A stretch of DNA of 64,000 nucleotides from Streptomyces noursei ATCC 11455 (GTDB lineage: Bacteria; Actinomycetota; Actinomycetes; Streptomycetales; Streptomycetaceae): contig NZ_CP011533.1 in assembly GCF_001704275.1 (NCBI RefSeq), positions 3,720,001 to 3,784,000 of the forward strand, written 5' to 3'. Below the pieces are notes generated by a model that saw nothing but the letters and a program-made list of their open reading frames with translations, ran no database searches and had not been told where the DNA came from. This document shows positions 17,926 to 25,692 of this stretch, one piece after another (positions within the stretch are counted from its first letter, which is position 1; the number at the start of each line of letters is the position of its first letter). Made by a program: the position numbers and the translations under genes.

Positions 17926-18669
17926 GCGCTGCCCGCCTGACGGCGGGGTGGTGCCGACACGCCGGTCCGCCTGACGGCGGGTGGTTGCGGGTCCGCTGCG
18001 CCTGTCCGCCTGGCGGCGGGGGGGCCCGACACGCCTGCGGCGGTACCGCTGCGCGGGGCTGTTCGGCCGCGGTGCCGGGGCTGCGGGGGTGGGGTTGTCC
18101 GGACTGCTGCGCTTTACGTCCGGACAACCCCACCCCCGCAGCCCCGTCCCCTCCCGTGGGTGGTCATGGGAACTGGTGGGTGGGGGCGTAGCCCGGTAGT
18201 CCCCTGCGGGTTCGTTGTCGAGTGGCGACCGCCACCGGACCACCGGCGTCAGCTCCCACTCAGCGTCTTCATGACCCTCAACGGGAGGGGACGGGCCGGA
18301 GGGGGTGGTGTGCAGGACGTAAAGCGCCAGCAGTCCTGCACACCACCCCCGCAGGCCCGGCACCGCACCCAACAGCCCCGCGCAGCGGACAACGCAACAG
18401 ACAACGGCCCAGCCCCGCGCAGCGGCACCGCAGCGGACAACGGAACAACCCGCCGTCGGGCGGACACGCACCGCAGGCGCAAAAGGCGAACCCCCACGGC
18501 GGGGACGCCGACAACGTGGGAAGCAAAAGCCAAGCGCCGCGGACGGGCAACGAAAAGCGGGCCGGTCCGTGGGGGGGATACGGACCGGCCCGAGGGGGGG
18601 CTTCCACCATAACCCCGCGGGAGGGGTGCTTCGTGCATCGCGGGGTGGTCGGCGTGGCTCGGGGTGGGG
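17926..18669. other. Gene-free 0.74-kb region rich in palindromes
   Basis: Between the aldo-keto reductase and the prepilin peptidase genes there is no plausible coding sequence; open frames are low-complexity Arg/Pro/Gly frames. It holds three copies of a CCGCC-TGAC-GGCGG-like mini-hairpin (17933, 17967, 18006), two large hairpins in inverted orientation (18076-18146, 18293-18358), and repeated AGCCCCGCGCAGCGG words (18374, 18410). Confidence 0.75.
18047..18387. repeat. Large imperfect inverted repeat with two strong hairpins
   Basis: Bases about 18047-18172 reappear in reverse complement at about 18262-18387. The outer 70 bases of each arm are clearly similar, including CGCTGCGCGGGGCTGTT and the loop word CGCTTTACG. 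Each arm forms its own hairpin: 18076-18146 has a perfect 28-bp stem with a 15-base loop; 18293-18358 has a 17-bp perfect core. Stem sequences differ between copies but pairing is kept, so base-pairing itself appears to be under selection. Possible roles are bidirectional termination or a mobile palindromic unit. Confidence 0.7.
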
Positions 18670-19407
18670 TCAGGGGGATGCCGCGGCGCCCAGGAGGAGG
18701 CCGCAGAAGGCTCCGATGATCATGAAGGGGCCGAGCGGGAGGGTGGCCTTGCGGTCCGTGCGGCGGGCCAGGAGGAGGCCGGCCGCGAAGAGCGCGCCGA
18801 TCAGGAGGCCGGCCGCGCCGCCGGTGAGCAGGGTGGGCCAGCCGTACCACCCAAGGGCGATGCCCAGGCCGAGCGCCAGCTTGACGTCGCCGCGGCCGAG
18901 GCCGGCGGGGTTGAGGAGGTGGAGGAGCAGGTAGAAGGCGGCCAGGGCCGGGCCGCCGAGGAGGGCGCGCAGCCAGCTGCCGGTGTCGCCGGTGAGCCAG
19001 CCGACGGCGCCGAGGGCGATGGCCGCGGTGCCGGCCAGGGGCAGGGTCAGTACGTCGGGGAGGCGCTGCACTCGGTGGTCGACGAGCGTCAGGAGGACCG
19101 CGAGGGGCGTCATGAGCAGCCAGACGGCGAGTTCCGGGCGGGCTCCGGTGACCGTGGCGAGCGCCGCGCAGGCGAGGGCGGTGGCGGTCGCGATCGGCGG
19201 CGCGGGCGGCCCGTACGGTGCCCGGCAGTGCGGGCAGTGGCCGCGGCCCAGCCAGCCCCGGGCCGCGCCGGTGAGCGGATGGCCGTCCGGGCAGTGCGCG
19301 CGCCAGTCCTCTTCGGGGTCCACGGCGAGGCGGTGCGCGGGCCGCGGTATGAGGAGGCCGGTGGCGGCTCCGTAGGCGGCGGCGAGGGCGATCAGCGTGA
19401 CGGACAC
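18670..19407 (-). CDS. Prepilin peptidase (type IV leader peptidase, A24)
   Basis: A 245-residue polytopic protein. The N-terminal cytoplasmic loop carries the tetracysteine pattern (Cys at HCPDG and CPHC), and the two catalytic aspartates lie in TLVDHRVQRLPD and GRGDVKLALG (GxGD motif). It would cleave the Flp-type pilin and TadE pseudopilins encoded at 23.7-28.8 kb. The gene is about 4.4 kb from the pilin gene, on the same strand, separated by exporter genes. Confidence 0.9.
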   Translation of the reverse strand: MSVTLIALAAAYGAATGLLIPRPAHRLAVDPEEDWRAHCPDGHPLTGAARGWLGRGHCPHCRAPYGPPAPPIATATALACAALATVTGARPELAVWLLMTPLAVLLTLVDHRVQRLPDVLTLPLAGTAAIALGAVGWLTGDTGSWLRALLGGPALAAFYLLLHLLNPAGLGRGDVKLALGLGIALGWYGWPTLLTGGAAGLLIGALFAAGLLLARRTDRKATLPLGPFMIIGAFCGLLLGAAASP

Positions 19408-19447
19408 GGCTCGACCCTAGAGCGCGGCGGTTGGTACAACGGCGGGC

Positions 19448-19804
19448 ATGGGGAGTTGGGTGGACGGGCGGGGCGTTCTGGAGGTCGCGGGCGTCGAGGT
19501 TCCGGTGGAGGTCGCGGCGTCCTACCGGGCCCGGACCCGGGGGTTGTTGGGCCGGGACGGGATCGTGGGGGCGCTGCTGCTGACGCCGGCGAGCGGGGTG
19601 CACACGTTCGGGATGCGGTTCGCGATCGATGTGGCCTATCTGAACCGGGACTTCGTGGTGGTCGACGTGTGCACCATGCGGCCGGGGCGGTTGGGGCGGC
19701 CGCGGCTGCGGGCCCGGCACGTGGTGGAGGCGGAGGCCGGGGCGATGGCCGGGTGGGGACTGCGCCCGGGAGTGCGGGTGCGGGTCGGGGGCGCCCGGGG
19801 GTGA
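19448..19804 (+). CDS. DUF192 family protein
   Basis: A 118-residue protein of the DUF192 beta-rich fold. Diagnostic features are RARTRGLLGR near residue 28 and HTFGMRFAIDVAYL near residue 52. Function unknown. It is divergent from the prepilin peptidase with a 40-base spacer; DUF192 genes are often neighbours of Tad loci in actinobacteria, so a link to pilus or cell-surface biogenesis is possible but unproven. Confidence 0.85.
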   Translation: MGSWVDGRGVLEVAGVEVPVEVAASYRARTRGLLGRDGIVGALLLTPASGVHTFGMRFAIDVAYLNRDFVVVDVCTMRPGRLGRPRLRARHVVEAEAGAMAGWGLRPGVRVRVGGARG

Positions 19805-19830
19805 TCGCCCTTGGGGCGTGGGGTGTCGGG

Positions 19831-21042
19831 TCAGCGCTCGGTGGTGACGCTCGCCGGGGTGCGCGGTGGGACCGGGAGCGGTGCGGGCGCGGTGCGGGCG
19901 CGGCGTTGGAGGGCGGCGGCCCAGGCTGTGGCGATGAGGCCGAGCAGGCCGGTGGCGGCGCCGACCCAGGCGACGGAGGGGTAGCCGAGTCCGGCGTCGA
20001 TGGTCGCTCCGCCGAGCATGGGGGTGAGGGTGATGCCGACGTTGAAGGCCGAGGTGTTCACGGCGGGGACCAGGGTGGGGGCGTCGGGGGCCAGGCGGAA
20101 GACCCGGGACTGGACGACGGGGTTGACGAGGTAGGCGGTGAAGCCGAGGAGGAGGACCAGGGCGAGGGTGGCGGTGAGGTCGGCGGCGGCGAGGGCCAGG
20201 GCGGCGGAGGCGAGGGTGAGGAGGGCGGCGCCGAGGGTGAGGGTGCGCAGCGGCGCGGAGTCGGCGTATCGGCCGCCGACGGTGATGCCGATCAGGCCGC
20301 CGACGCCGTAGAGCGAGAGGACGGCGGGGACCCAGCCCGCGGGGAGTCCGGTCACCTCGGTCAGGAGCGGGGCGAGGTAGCTGAAGGTGACCACGCCGGC
20401 GCCGAAGGTCAGGGTGGTGACGAGGTAGGAGAGCCAGAGCTGGGGGCGGGCCAGGCCGGTCAACTCACGCCGTACGGAGGGGATGTGGGTGGTGCGGCGG
20501 GCGGTGGGGAGAGCGGTCAGGAGGGAGAGGGCGCTGAGGACGGTCAGGGCCGCCACCGCCCAGAACGCCGCGCGCCAGCCGGCGTGTTGGCTGAGGAGGG
20601 TGCCGGCGGGCACGCCCACGACGGTGGCGAGGGTGAGCCCCATGCCGACCACGGACATCGCCCTGCCCCGTGATTCCGCCGGGACCAGGCTCACCGCGGT
20701 GGCGGCGGCGACCGCCCAGAAGCCGGCGTAGGCGAGGGCGCTGAGGATGCGGGTGGCGAAGAGGACGCCGTAGGCGGGTGCCAGCGCGCCGATCACATGG
20801 CCGGCGACGAAGACCAGTTGGAAGCCGATCAGAGCGGTGCGGCGTGGGACCCGGAGGGTGGCGACGGCGAGTACCGGGGCGCCGACGACCATGCCGATGG
20901 CGAAGGCGGAGACCAGCAGGCCGGCGTCGGGGATGGAGACGCCGAGGTCGGTGGCGACGTCGGGGAGGAGTCCGGAGAGCATGAACTCGGAGGTGCCCTG
21001 GGCGAAGATCGCCAGGCCCAGGAGGTGGACTGCGAGGGGCAT
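19831..21042 (-). CDS. MFS exporter (Cml/CmrA-type drug efflux)
   Basis: A 403-residue 12-helix major facilitator. The opening LLGLAIFAQGTSEFMLSGLLPD and the motif RTALIGFQ in loop 2-3 match chloramphenicol/arabinose-efflux-like DHA12-type exporters. ATG at 21042 follows GAGAAGGA; an upstream ATG at 21069 has no ribosome site and would overlap the operator. Controlled by the neighbouring TetR gene through a shared operator (21069-21090). Confidence 0.9.
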   Translation of the reverse strand: MPLAVHLLGLAIFAQGTSEFMLSGLLPDVATDLGVSIPDAGLLVSAFAIGMVVGAPVLAVATLRVPRRTALIGFQLVFVAGHVIGALAPAYGVLFATRILSALAYAGFWAVAAATAVSLVPAESRGRAMSVVGMGLTLATVVGVPAGTLLSQHAGWRAAFWAVAALTVLSALSLLTALPTARRTTHIPSVRRELTGLARPQLWLSYLVTTLTFGAGVVTFSYLAPLLTEVTGLPAGWVPAVLSLYGVGGLIGITVGGRYADSAPLRTLTLGAALLTLASAALALAAADLTATLALVLLLGFTAYLVNPVVQSRVFRLAPDAPTLVPAVNTSAFNVGITLTPMLGGATIDAGLGYPSVAWVGAATGLLGLIATAWAAALQRRARTAPAPLPVPPRTPASVTTER

Positions 21043-21068
21043 GGGGTCCTTCTCGGTGCGTGGTTCCA

Positions 21069-21090
21069 TTTTGGATAGATCGGTACAAAA
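21069..21090. promoter_or_regulatory. TetR operator, exporter side
   Basis: A 22-base palindrome opening TTTTGGAT and closing CGGTACAAAA, 27 bases upstream of the exporter ATG. It shares the core TTGGAT-N2-A-N-TCGGT-N-CAA with 21768-21789 upstream of the tetR gene. Confidence 0.72.
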
Positions 21091-21165
21091 CTGGGGTGGG
21101 GGGCGACCAGGGGTGGGACCGTGGCCGGGCAGGCAGGGGGCTTCGGCGGGGCGGTACCGGCGGTA

Positions 21166-21750
21166 CTAGAAGGCCGTGAGGGTGGCGTCGGCGACGCCCT
21201 CCAGGGCGGCGCGGTCGACGCCGGCGCGGGCCGAGACGCGAATGCCGCCGATCGCGGCGATGAGGAGGTGGGCGAGCGTGCGGGAGTCCCGGTCGGCGGC
21301 GATGTCGCCGTCGCGCTGACCGCGCTCGATCACCGCGCGGACCATTTCCAGGCGCACGCCGTAGTCCCGCTCCAGGGTGGCGGCCACCGGGGCGTCGTGG
21401 GACGCGACCTCGATGGCGGTGTTGACGACGAGACAGCCGCGACCGTCGGGGTGGCGGGTGAACTCCTCGTCGATGATGCGCTGGAGGATGCCGCGCAGCT
21501 TCTGGCGGGCGGTGCGGGTGTCGTCGTCGAGGAACTCGGTGAGTTCGCCGTTCTTGCGCTCCATGTAGCGGGCCAGGGCGCGCTCGAAGAGGTCGTGCTT
21601 GCTCTTGAAGGTGTTGTAGATGCTGCTGCGGCCCAGGCCGGTGGCGTCGCACAGGTCCTGGGTGGACGTCGCTTCATAGCCGGCGGCCCAGAACGCCTCC
21701 ATCGCGGCGTCGACCGCCCGCCCCTCGTCGAACTTCCTGGGTCGGGCCAT
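21166..21750 (-). CDS. TetR family regulator of the MFS exporter
   Basis: A 194-residue repressor: helix-turn-helix at about residues 10-55 (ATSTQDLCDATGLGRSSIYNTFKSKHDL), then a ligand-binding helical domain. It lies upstream of and in the same direction as the exporter gene; each gene has its own copy of a matching operator, implying coordinate repression relieved by an exported compound. Confidence 0.92.
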   Translation of the reverse strand: MARPRKFDEGRAVDAAMEAFWAAGYEATSTQDLCDATGLGRSSIYNTFKSKHDLFERALARYMERKNGELTEFLDDDTRTARQKLRGILQRIIDEEFTRHPDGRGCLVVNTAIEVASHDAPVAATLERDYGVRLEMVRAVIERGQRDGDIAADRDSRTLAHLLIAAIGGIRVSARAGVDRAALEGVADATLTAF

Positions 21751-21767
21751 GGGGCAACGGTAACAGT

Positions 21768-21789
21768 TATTGGATCAGTCGGTCCAATA
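21768..21789. promoter_or_regulatory. TetR operator, autoregulatory
   Basis: A 22-base palindrome (TATTGGATC ... GGTCCAATA) 18 bases upstream of the tetR ATG, almost the same as 21069-21090. Confidence 0.72.
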
Positions 21790-21798
21790 CGGAGGTCG

Positions 21799-22401
21799 TC
21801 AGCCGCCGCTGCGCGGGAAGCTGACCTCGACGCGGCGGTTCTTCCGACGGCCGGCCTCGGTGCTGTTGTCGGCGATCGGGTACTGCTCGCCGTAGCCGCG
21901 GATCTCGAAGGTGATCCCGGAGCCGAGGTCGACGGCGAGTTCCTGCTGGACGGCGTTGGCGCGCTGCTTGGACAGGACCAGGCCGTGCGCGGCGGAGCCG
22001 AGGTTGTCGGTGAAGCCGAAGACCCGCAGGTGGGTGGCGTGTTGCTTCCTGACCTCGTCGGCGATGGCGCTGATCCGGGCCAGCGCGTCGGTCGACAGGT
22101 CGGCGCTGTCCTTGCCGAAGAGGACCTCGGCCTGGAGCGCGAAGGTGATGTTGTCGTTGGTGTCCTGCCGGCGCTCGGAGCCGTCGTCGGTCTCGACGAT
22201 GGACTTGATGTTGAGGACCTTGGGCGGGGCGAGCGTGGCGCCCTGGACCATCCGCAGGTTGGGGTTGGTGGGGTCGATGCGGACCGGTGCGGTGGTGTCC
22301 TCGGTGATGCCCGGCGGGTCGGCGTGGGCGGCGGGGGCGGTCAGGGCGACGGTCAGCAGGAGCGCGGCGGCGGCCGTGAGGGCCGTGCGGGAGGCGGTCA
22401 T
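21799..22401 (-). CDS. Secreted OmpA-domain protein of the Tad locus
   Basis: A 200-residue exported protein with a signal peptide (cleavage near AHA-D28) and a C-terminal OmpA-like peptidoglycan-binding domain (about residues 85-195). Hallmarks are LFGKDSADLS, the FGFTDNLGS loop, LSKQRANAV and the closing NRRVEVSF. It should bind peptidoglycan outside the membrane and may anchor the pilus basal body in the thick wall. Last gene of the leftward pilus locus. Confidence 0.88.
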   Translation of the reverse strand: MTASRTALTAAAALLLTVALTAPAAHADPPGITEDTTAPVRIDPTNPNLRMVQGATLAPPKVLNIKSIVETDDGSERRQDTNDNITFALQAEVLFGKDSADLSTDALARISAIADEVRKQHATHLRVFGFTDNLGSAAHGLVLSKQRANAVQQELAVDLGSGITFEIRGYGEQYPIADNSTEAGRRKNRRVEVSFPRSGG

Positions 22402-22411
22402 GGCGGGCGGC

Positions 22412-22999
22412 TCAATCGGAGATCTTGATGGTGGCCGGCGGCAGGGTCGGCAGCTGGAAGTCGACCTCGGTCACCTTGGCGGGCGGGGCCGGGAACTGCG
22501 CGAAGATCGGGCGGCTCTGGCCCGGCAGCAGTCCACTCAGGCCCGTCGTGCACAGGCATTCGCCGTTGGTGTCGCGGAGGACGAGATAGCGCTTCTTGCC
22601 CGTCTTGTCGACCAGGGTGGCGCCCGAGACGGACGAACGCGACTTCAGCTCGGTCTCGTTGGAGCGCCAGTCGATGGCGTTGAAGGCGCGGGTGCCGTGG
22701 TTGGTGACGGTGCCCTCGACGGTGACGAAGCCGCCGGCGTCGCGAACCGCGGAACTCAAGGTGACCACGACGCCGTCCGGGCCCTTCATCTCGCCGATGA
22801 CCTTGTCGGCGTCGGCCGCCGGGGAGCCGGCGCCGCCGTCGTCGGGGGTGGCGCTGTGGGCGGCCGGTTTCTTGTGGTCCGATGCCTGCGCGCCGCCGTC
22901 GTCGCCACCACCGCAGCCGGCCACGAGGAGGGCCAGGCCGACCGCGCTCGCCGTGGCGACCGCTCCCCTGGCGGCCTTCGTGGTGCGCCGAATGCTCAT
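22412..22999 (-). CDS. Lipoprotein in the Tad locus
   Basis: A 195-residue lipoprotein: signal with lipobox LLVAGC (Cys29), then a Gly/Asp/Ala-rich linker and a beta-sandwich-like domain (about residues 65-195) with FVTVEGTVTNHG, as in DUF4352-like extracellular domains. Two Cys in GECLCTTG may form a disulfide. It sits 10 bases upstream of the OmpA-domain gene; both are probably translated from the pilus transcript. Exact role unknown. Confidence 0.82.
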   Translation of the reverse strand: MSIRRTTKAARGAVATASAVGLALLVAGCGGGDDGGAQASDHKKPAAHSATPDDGGAGSPAADADKVIGEMKGPDGVVVTLSSAVRDAGGFVTVEGTVTNHGTRAFNAIDWRSNETELKSRSSVSGATLVDKTGKKRYLVLRDTNGECLCTTGLSGLLPGQSRPIFAQFPAPPAKVTEVDFQLPTLPPATIKISD

Positions 23000-23075
23000 G
23001 GATCCGTTCCTTCGGTGAGTGCGATCGGGAGGTCGGTGGGGGTCACGGGGCGGCGGGTCTCGGAGCGGGCGGCGG

Positions 23076-23765
23076 TCACCGGGCCAGGCGTACGGAGAAC
23101 AGATCGGCGGCCGTGGGGAAGTCCTGGAGGTGGTCGGGGTCGAGCGTCCGGCCCTTGCCGTCGCAGGTGAGCGTGCGGGGGGCGGGCCTGGGGTCCTTGC
23201 CGCCGCCGGGAGTGGGGGTGGGCGTGGAGGCGGGGGTGGGGGTGGGGGTGGGCCGGGTCGACGGGGTGTCGGCGGCGAAGGTGCAGCGGGGGACGACGAC
23301 CGCCTTCGCCTCGGCGGCGGCGTGGGTGCTCCCGGTGCCCGGGATGACCGAATCGCCCACGGGGCGGCGGGACTTCACGGTGACGGCGAAGGACGTCGGC
23401 CAGGAGTCGGGGGTGCAGGACGAGACCGCGGCGCCGTTGCGTCCGGCGTACCAGCCGGCGTTCGTGCAGGCCGGGTCGGAGGGGGCGCCGCGGCCGGCGA
23501 GGAGTTCCTCCCAGGCCGTCGGATCGCCGGTGCCGTCGCGGAATCCGGCGAGGAAGCCCTCGCGCAGGTCCTCGCGGTACTTCTGGCCGGCGGCGAGCGC
23601 GGCGGCGTCGGCGGCGGTCTGCGCGCCGTTGCGGCTGGCCGCCGCCTGGCCCACGGCGAAGAAGGCGAGCGCGAGGAAGAGCAGGCCGCCGATCGCGACG
23701 AGGTAGATCGGCAGCGTCTGCCCGGCGTCGCGCCGGCGGCGGGGCGTGACGGTGGTGGCCGGCAC
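23076..23765 (-). CDS. TadG-like pilus assembly protein
   Basis: A 229-residue protein starting at GTG 23765. An Arg-rich N-terminus and the pseudopilin-like GQTLPIYLVAIGGLLFLALAF anchor (about residues 16-37) are followed by ASRNGAQTAADAAALAAG, diagnostic for the TadG/Flp pilus-assembly N-terminal family. The exported part contains a Thr/Pro repeat linker (about residues 170-190). It lies 17 bases after the flp pilin stop. Start assignment is moderate: no strong ribosome site. Confidence 0.8.
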   Translation of the reverse strand: MPATTVTPRRRRDAGQTLPIYLVAIGGLLFLALAFFAVGQAAASRNGAQTAADAAALAAGQKYREDLREGFLAGFRDGTGDPTAWEELLAGRGAPSDPACTNAGWYAGRNGAAVSSCTPDSWPTSFAVTVKSRRPVGDSVIPGTGSTHAAAEAKAVVVPRCTFAADTPSTRPTPTPTPASTPTPTPGGGKDPRPAPRTLTCDGKGRTLDPDHLQDFPTAADLFSVRLAR

Positions 23766-23782
23766 GGGCGGAGTGTCGGGAG

Positions 23783-23947
23783 CTAGATCCCGACGACGTC
23801 GGAGATCTTGTTGGCGATGGCGTTGGCGATCTGGCTGCCGAAGTCCGTGGTCGACAGCACCAGGACGATCGCCACGACCACCGCGATGATGCCGAGGTAC
23901 TCGATCGAGGTCTGTCCCCGGTCGTTCCTCACGATCCGCTTCGCCAT
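23783..23947 (-). CDS. flp: Flp/Fap-type IVb pilin (54 residues)
   Basis: A very short gene encoding the probable major pilin. The peptide starts MAKRIVRNDRGQTSIEYLG, then a hydrophobic helix and a short polar tail ending ISDVVGI. The Gly-Gln-Thr-x-Ile-Glu-Tyr pattern is the processing site and the +5 Glu of Flp pilins, cut by the prepilin peptidase (18670-19407). GGAGGGGAAG precedes the ATG. Polymerises into the Tad pilus fibre. Confidence 0.9.
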   Translation of the reverse strand: MAKRIVRNDRGQTSIEYLGIIAVVVAIVLVLSTTDFGSQIANAIANKISDVVGI

Positions 23948-24291
23948 CGTCTTCCCCTCCATGGGCCGCCGTCCCGCTCTGGTCCGGCCGGTGTGTCCCC
24001 GTGGTGCGCTCGTCCGCGCTCATGACACGAGAAAAGTACGCCGGAACGGCGTTCCCGGAACAGAGGTTCCGAACCTCCCCCTCGTCCGAAACCACCAACG
24101 AGGGAAGGGGCGTCGTGTTTCGGCCATCGCGCGTCACCTCGGCCACCCCCGCTCCCCCTCCGAAATCCCCCTGCCCATGCGCTCCGGTCGCCGCTCGCAC
24201 CGCGGTGCGGACGGCCGCCAGGCGCCACCACTGTGGCACAACTCGTTGCGCTTGCGAAGGCGTTGGAGGGGACGCGGCCCGCGGACCGGTC
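23948..24291. other. 344-base non-coding region upstream of the flp pilin gene
   Basis: No coding sequence is seen. It holds a tandem of inverted repeats built from GGAAC/GTTCC (24043-24055 and 24057-24070) that may be a promoter for a separate, higher-level transcript of the pilin gene. Confidence 0.55.
24043..24070 (-). promoter_or_regulatory. Candidate ECF-sigma promoter / operator upstream of flp
   Basis: Leftward, GGAAC at 24070-24066 is followed after 17 bases by CGTT, the spacing of ECF-sigma promoters (GGAAC -35, CGTC/CGTT -10). The same bases make two adjacent GGAAC-N3/4-GTTCC dyads. About 100 bases before the pilin ATG. Confidence 0.4.
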
Positions 24292-24738
24292 TCATCCGGC
24301 CGGGAGGGCGGCCGGGCCCGGTGCCGCCAGACCCGAGCAGTCGTAGCCGCCGGACGGGTCGGGCGCGTAGAGCACCCAGACCCCGAACACCTCCAGCAGC
24401 AACGGGAGTACGCCCAGGATCAGGACGGCCAGGGCGAGGCCGGAGGCGCGGGTGGCGGTGTGGTCCCAGCCGCGCCGGGCCGCGCCGCGGCACAGCGCCA
24501 CATACAGCATCGGCGCGGCGAGTCCGCAGGCCAGCCCCGCCCAGGCGGCGATGTGCATCCGCAAGGACGGGCCGAAGTAGTGGCAGTCGTGGAAGGTGTC
24601 GTGCGCGAACGCGGTGCCCTGGAGGAGGGCGAGGGCGGTGCCGAGGGCGACCAGGCCGGGGACGCCGAGGGCGGTCCAGCGGCGCCAGGTCGCCGGGGGT
24701 GCGTCCGGGACGGATGCGGAGGGTGTGGTGCGGGTCAT
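24292..24738 (-). CDS. Small polytopic membrane protein of the Tad locus
   Basis: A 148-residue protein, not recognised as a named family. Three to four hydrophobic segments (about residues 24-44, 60-84, 97-125) and a Pro/Gly-rich tail. The ATG lies 3 bases past the tadC stop (24741), so it is translationally coupled to the pilus motor genes. Confidence 0.72.
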   Translation of the reverse strand: MTRTTPSASVPDAPPATWRRWTALGVPGLVALGTALALLQGTAFAHDTFHDCHYFGPSLRMHIAAWAGLACGLAAPMLYVALCRGAARRGWDHTATRASGLALAVLILGVLPLLLEVFGVWVLYAPDPSGGYDCSGLAAPGPAALPAG

Positions 24739-24740
24739 GG

Positions 24741-25634
24741 TCACTTGCCCATCAGGGAGCCGAAGTCGGTGCCGGAGCCCAGGAAGAAGCCGGCGATGAG
24801 CAGGATCATCGTGGCCGGGACCATGAACGTGGTGACGACCATGGTGGCCTTGGGGACCGCGCGGGCGGCCCGCCGGCGGGCGTTCTGGGCGTCCGTGCGG
24901 CGCATGTCGTTGGCGATCTGGATCAGCGTCTCGACGATCGGCGAGCCCAGTTCCTCGCCCTGTTGGAGGGCGGTGACGAACTGCGCGACCTGCTCGGAGT
25001 CGTTGCGTTTGCGCAGCTCCTCGAAGGCGGCACGGCGGCTGACGCCCATGTCCATCTGGCGCAGCGTGATGCGGAGTTCGTCGGCCCAGGGGCCCTCGTA
25101 CCGCTCGGCGACCCGGTCCAGCGCCTGGCGGAAGCCCAGACCGGCGCTCACCACGACGGCCAGCACGTCGAGAAAGTCCGGAAGCGTGCGCTCGATGGTG
25201 TCCTTGCGCTGGCGGATGGCCGCCCAGATGCCCACCTCCGTCCAGAACAGGCCGAACAGCACCATCAGGACGCCCAGCACCGGCTGGCCCTTGAGGAACA
25301 TCACCAGCGCGCCGAAGAACCCCAGGCCGCCGTAGACCGCGCGGCGGGCGGCGTAGCGGTCGACGGTGAGGCCGCCGGGGTTGCCCGCCAGGTCGATCCG
25401 GCGGCGGATCCGCGCCACCCGCTTCTCGCCCATCAGCCGCAGGACGAGCGGGGCGTAGCGCATGCCGGTGCGGTCCACGGCCGAGCCGACGGCGGTGGTC
25501 CGGGGCGCGCCGACCTCCAGGGACAGCGCGAGGTCGGGCGGCAGCCGGGCCTCGCGGCGGTAGAGCGCGATCCCGCAGCAGATGCCGACGACCGACAGGG
25601 CGAGCGCGAGGGCCAGCAGGGTTCCGATTGCCAT
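24741..25634 (-). CDS. tadC: Tad pilus inner-membrane platform protein TadC
   Basis: A 297-residue type II secretion F-domain (GspF-like) protein. N-terminal anchor, two central membrane segments (about 105-140), cytoplasmic helical T2SSF region (about 150-265, VVVSAGLGFRQALDRVAE), and a C-terminal membrane helix. With TadB it forms the platform turned by the TadA ATPase. AAGGACTG precedes the ATG. Confidence 0.9.
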   Translation of the reverse strand: MAIGTLLALALALSVVGICCGIALYRREARLPPDLALSLEVGAPRTTAVGSAVDRTGMRYAPLVLRLMGEKRVARIRRRIDLAGNPGGLTVDRYAARRAVYGGLGFFGALVMFLKGQPVLGVLMVLFGLFWTEVGIWAAIRQRKDTIERTLPDFLDVLAVVVSAGLGFRQALDRVAERYEGPWADELRITLRQMDMGVSRRAAFEELRKRNDSEQVAQFVTALQQGEELGSPIVETLIQIANDMRRTDAQNARRRAARAVPKATMVVTTFMVPATMILLIAGFFLGSGTDFGSLMGK

Positions 25635-25652
25635 CAGTCCTTCTTTCGGCAG

Positions 25653-25692
25653 CTGACAGGCCCTGGGGCCTGCCCGATGGGTCAGGCCCTAG
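25653..25692. repeat. CTAGGGCCTG/CCGATGGGTCA palindromic element, copy 1
   Basis: Contains GGGCCTGCCCGATGGGTCA next to its own partial complement, forming a compact hairpin in the tadB-tadC spacer. It ends exactly in the TAG stop of tadB. A longer copy lies at 36574-36644 and also abuts a stop codon. Confidence 0.6.

Noticed and set aside
17933-18019. Possible CRISPR-like repeats (three CCGCC-TGAC-GGCGG units)
   Set aside because: Units are 14 bases, irregularly spaced (34 and 39 bases), with no Cas genes; they are mini-hairpins.
18160-18720. Several overlapping open frames on both strands in the palindrome-rich island
   Set aside because: Arg/Pro/Gly-rich, no ribosome sites, no family motifs; they follow from high GC and repeats.
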